Origin: Fimbriimonadales bacterium
GTDB lineage: Bacteria; Armatimonadota; Fimbriimonadia; Fimbriimonadales; Fimbriimonadaceae
Reading direction: 5' to 3'
Assembly: GCA_026392145.1 (NCBI GenBank)
Contig: JAPLCS010000241.1
Coordinates: forward strand, 1-9,004
DNA: 9,004 nt
Below are positions 7,221 through 9,004 of the stretch, in pieces. The notes below the pieces were generated by a model, which saw only the letters and a list, made by a program, of their open reading frames with translations, did no database searches and had not been told where the DNA came from. The first letter of the stretch is position 1; each line of letters begins with the position of its first letter. The position numbers and the translations under genes are program-made.

Positions 7221-8351
7221 TTGGGAAGCGCTTATACACCTGGGCTCACCGTTAGCGGCGACATCGTCATTCGAAGAACTCGTAGACTTCCAATCAAAGG
7301 TGAAGTGCTTGTGAGCGTAGGCGAGCAAGTAAAACCAAATACAATCATTGCTAGAGCTTCACTTCCCGGTGTTCTTCAAACTGTTCGGCTATCGGAATCA
7401 CTCGGGGTGGAAGCGAAAGATGCTCCCAGTTTCTTGACCGTTAATTTGGGCGACTCCGTAGCAAAAGGGCAAATTATCGCAGAAGGTAAAAAGTTTTTTG
7501 GTATCTTCAAGGCACCAACCGCTGAGTGCGGATTTGATGGTGTTATTGAATCCGTAAGTGATGTGACTGGTAATGCTCTCATCCGTGAACCATCTATTCC
7601 CATAGAGATAGACGGATACATCACTGGCAAAATCGTGGAAATTATCCCGGAAGAAGGTGCAATTGTTGAAACAAGATGCGCCATGGTCCAAGGAATCTTT
7701 GGAGTTGGCGGTGAAAGACAAGGCAAAATTCGAGTTGCAGTAGCGTCGCACGATGAACTTCTTGACGAATCACACATTAAAGAGTCTGACGCAGGCTTGA
7801 TTATTGTTGGTGGCAGCGGGATGACCGCCTCGGCAATCAAAAAGGCCTCAGCAATAGGTGCCACAGGAATTATTGCTGGCGGTATTAAAGATAGTGACCT
7901 TATTGAATTCCTAGGTTACGACATTGGTGTTGCAATCACAGGCTCGGAAAAAATTAACCTCACCCTCATGGTTACGGAAGGATTTGGATTCCTTCCAATG
8001 GCAAACCGTACATTTGCACTTCTCCAATCGCTTGAAGGTCAAGTAGCATCCATCAACGGTGCGACCCAAATTCGAGCTGGAGTAATCAGACCAGAAATCG
8101 TTGTGCCAGAGCCCCAACTTACAGGTGTATCAACGGCAGAAGCGAAAGTGCTAGCACTGGAACTGGGGACTCAAATCAGAGTTATTCGAGAGCCTTACTT
8201 CGGTGCTATCGGCTCGGTTACTGGGCTTCCTCCCGAACTCGTTACGCTGGAATCTGGTACACACGTGCGGGTTCTCAACGCTAGACTTGCTAACGGTGAA
8301 GACGTAACGGTGCCACGAGCTAACGTCGAAATCATTGCAGCAGGATCATAA
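7221..8351 (+). CDS. Conserved-looking protein of unknown function with barrel-sandwich-like and KOW-like segments
   Basis: This is a 376-residue protein starting at TTG. I do not recognise a named family. It has no signal peptide, no membrane helix and no cysteine clusters. Four regions can be read. Residues 24-50 (LPIKGEVLVSVGEQVKPNTI and on) and 71-124 (FLTVNLGDSVAKGQIIAEG, then a GFDGVIESVSDVTGNALI stretch) look like hammerhead or barrel-sandwich folds, as in lipoyl/biotinyl domains, RnfC or RNA polymerase large subunits. There is no lipoyl- or biotin-attachment lysine motif. Residues 156-170 carry GIFGVGGERQGKI. Residues 193-293 form a glycine-rich alpha/beta core with LIIVGGSGMTASAIKKAS and GATGIIAGGI, then TEGFGFLPM and ASINGATQIRAGVIRPEI, which look strongly constrained. 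Residues 316-372 resemble a KOW/NusG-type beta barrel: IRVIREPYFGAIGSVTGLP, then NGEDVTVPRANVEII. A role with RNA, transcription or a large assembly is possible but unproven. A response regulator follows on the same strand. Confidence 0.9.
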   Translation: MGSAYTPGLTVSGDIVIRRTRRLPIKGEVLVSVGEQVKPNTIIARASLPGVLQTVRLSESLGVEAKDAPSFLTVNLGDSVAKGQIIAEGKKFFGIFKAPTAECGFDGVIESVSDVTGNALIREPSIPIEIDGYITGKIVEIIPEEGAIVETRCAMVQGIFGVGGERQGKIRVAVASHDELLDESHIKESDAGLIIVGGSGMTASAIKKASAIGATGIIAGGIKDSDLIEFLGYDIGVAITGSEKINLTLMVTEGFGFLPMANRTFALLQSLEGQVASINGATQIRAGVIRPEIVVPEPQLTGVSTAEAKVLALELGTQIRVIREPYFGAIGSVTGLPPELVTLESGTHVRVLNARLANGEDVTVPRANVEIIAAGS

Positions 8352-8362
8352 GTAAGGCGAAG

Positions 8363-8409
8363 TTAACAAAGTCCTTAACATTTGTTGAAATCTTTATCCT
8401 CTCTTAACA
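8363..8409 (+). repeat. Three TTAACA motifs upstream of the response regulator
   Basis: Identical TTAACA hexamers occur at 8363-8368, 8375-8380 and 8404-8409. The first two are 12 bases apart start to start. Spaced direct hexamers of this type are what OmpR/PhoB-family regulators bind; the Bacillus PhoP box is built from TTAACA-like units. They sit in the 157-bp gap before an OmpR/PhoB-family gene, so autoregulation is a reasonable inference. The last copy could also serve as a -35 element (five of six matches to TTGACA), with TACATT at 8425-8430 as a weak -10 at a short 15-base spacing. Confidence 0.4.
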
Positions 8410-8427
8410 ATTTAGGAATACAACTAC

Positions 8428-8478
8428 ATTGAGTGCCGACAAGCACGAAAAGTAGGATGTATGGCTGTATTGAGTGCC
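8428..8478 (+). repeat. Ten-base direct repeat around the possible upstream start of the response regulator
   Basis: ATTGAGTGCC occurs at 8428-8437 and again at 8469-8478, 41 bases apart. The copies flank the in-frame ATG at 8461. It could be a duplicated operator or the relic of a small duplication. No further copy was noticed in the window. Confidence 0.4.
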
Positions 8479-8508
8479 CTGGGTAGAGAAAGCCAAGAAG
8501 TTGAAACG

Positions 8509-9004
8509 ATGACAATCCTGATCATTGACGATGAACCAGCGATCACTGAAACCCTGGAGGCAAAGTTTCGCCGAGAGGGATTTATCACCTTCACAGCGGA
8601 GTCCGCGGAAGATGGTATGCGCCTCTTCAAAAAGATTAAACCTGACATCGTCATTTTGGACATCATGTTGCCAAATCGAAGCGGTCATGATTTCTGCCGA
8701 GCAGTCAGAAAAGAGAATCAAACACCAATTATCTTCGTTTCCGCTCGTGCAAGCGAAGAAGATAGAATTGCTGGTTTGGAAATGGGAGCCGATGACTATG
8801 TCGTTAAACCTTTCAATATGTCAGAACTAGTTGCAAGAGTGAGAGCAATTCTCAGAAGGGCAACCAGCGAAGCAGCACCAGATTTAATCGAGCGTGGAAA
8901 TCTGAAAATTGATCCACGCACCCATGAAGCGTTTATCGATGGCAAACTCACAACTTTTTCACCCAAGGAATTCGCACTTTTACTATTCCTTGCTAAGAAT
9001 GCTG
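8509..9004 (+). CDS. OmpR/PhoB-family response regulator, N-terminal part (cut by window edge)
   Basis: The frame is open to the right edge and gives 165 residues from the ATG at 8509. The product is the output half of a two-component system: a sensor kinase phosphorylates it and it then binds DNA. The receiver domain (about 1-115) shows the acidic pocket IIDDE (5-9, D7 and D8), the phosphoacceptor D51 in VILDIMLPNRSG, the switch serine S78 in FVSAR and K100 in GADDYVVKPF. The last motif is typical of the OmpR/PhoB group. A linker follows, then the start of a winged-helix DNA-binding domain (about 129-165) with LTTFSPKEFALLLFLAKNA. An in-frame ATG at 8461 would add 16 residues (beginning MAVLSALG) and has AGGA at 8454-8457, only three bases upstream. 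Start 8509 is preferred because family members begin right at the first beta strand. Neither start has an ideal Shine-Dalgarno. No sensor kinase is inside the window. Confidence 0.93.
   Translation, partial: MTILIIDDEPAITETLEAKFRREGFITFTAESAEDGMRLFKKIKPDIVILDIMLPNRSGHDFCRAVRKENQTPIIFVSARASEEDRIAGLEMGADDYVVKPFNMSELVARVRAILRRATSEAAPDLIERGNLKIDPRTHEAFIDGKLTTFSPKEFALLLFLAKNA

Noticed and set aside
7376..7864. 162-codon minus-strand open frame opposite the orphan gene
   Set aside because: It is a proline/serine-rich shadow of the plus-strand gene, with no ribosome-binding site or recognisable domain.
8365..8386. AACAAA...TTTGTT inverted repeat as a terminator for the orphan gene
   Set aside because: The stem is only six AT-rich pairs with a ten-base loop and no T-run, too weak for an intrinsic terminator.
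1..9004. CRISPR array, tRNA/rRNA genes, insertion sequence or phage genes
   Set aside because: No repeat-spacer pattern, cloverleaf-like sequence, transposase motif or flanking inverted repeats were seen; the window is nearly filled by housekeeping-type genes.

Overview
The window is ordinary bacterial chromosome of moderate GC with dense coding. Five minus-strand genes (1-4519) encode membrane-arm subunits of respiratory complex I, in the order nuoH, nuoJ, nuoK, nuoL and the start of nuoM. Upstream of them on the same strand (4570-7080) is a tightly coupled three-gene set: a sugar phosphate isomerase/epimerase, a Gfo/Idh/MocA dehydrogenase and a second isomerase/epimerase. After a 140-bp divergent intergenic region the plus strand carries a 376-residue protein of unknown function (7221-8351). 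It is followed by an OmpR/PhoB-type response regulator that runs off the right edge.

The organism cannot be fixed from sequence alone. Epimerase plus Gfo/Idh pairs, a separate nuoHJKLM block and the style of the orphan protein suggest a free-living Armatimonadota-, Chloroflexota- or Planctomycetota-like lineage. This is a weak inference. No phage, transposon, CRISPR, tRNA or rRNA signal was seen.

The nuo genes overlap or nearly overlap (1-nt, 4-nt and 3-nt junctions), as expected for a co-translated operon. They build the proton-pumping arm, and the peripheral-arm genes, including nuoI, are not in the window. The carbohydrate genes also overlap each other (4 and 11 nt) and end only 50 nt before nuoH, so the two blocks may share transcripts. 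Their likely joint role is oxidation and isomerisation of a sugar or cyclitol, substrate unknown.

The most unusual items are the orphan protein (two barrel-sandwich-like segments, a glycine-rich core and a KOW-like tail), the second epimerase, which lacks the last strand of its barrel, an enlarged NuoH, and three TTAACA motifs in front of the response regulator.
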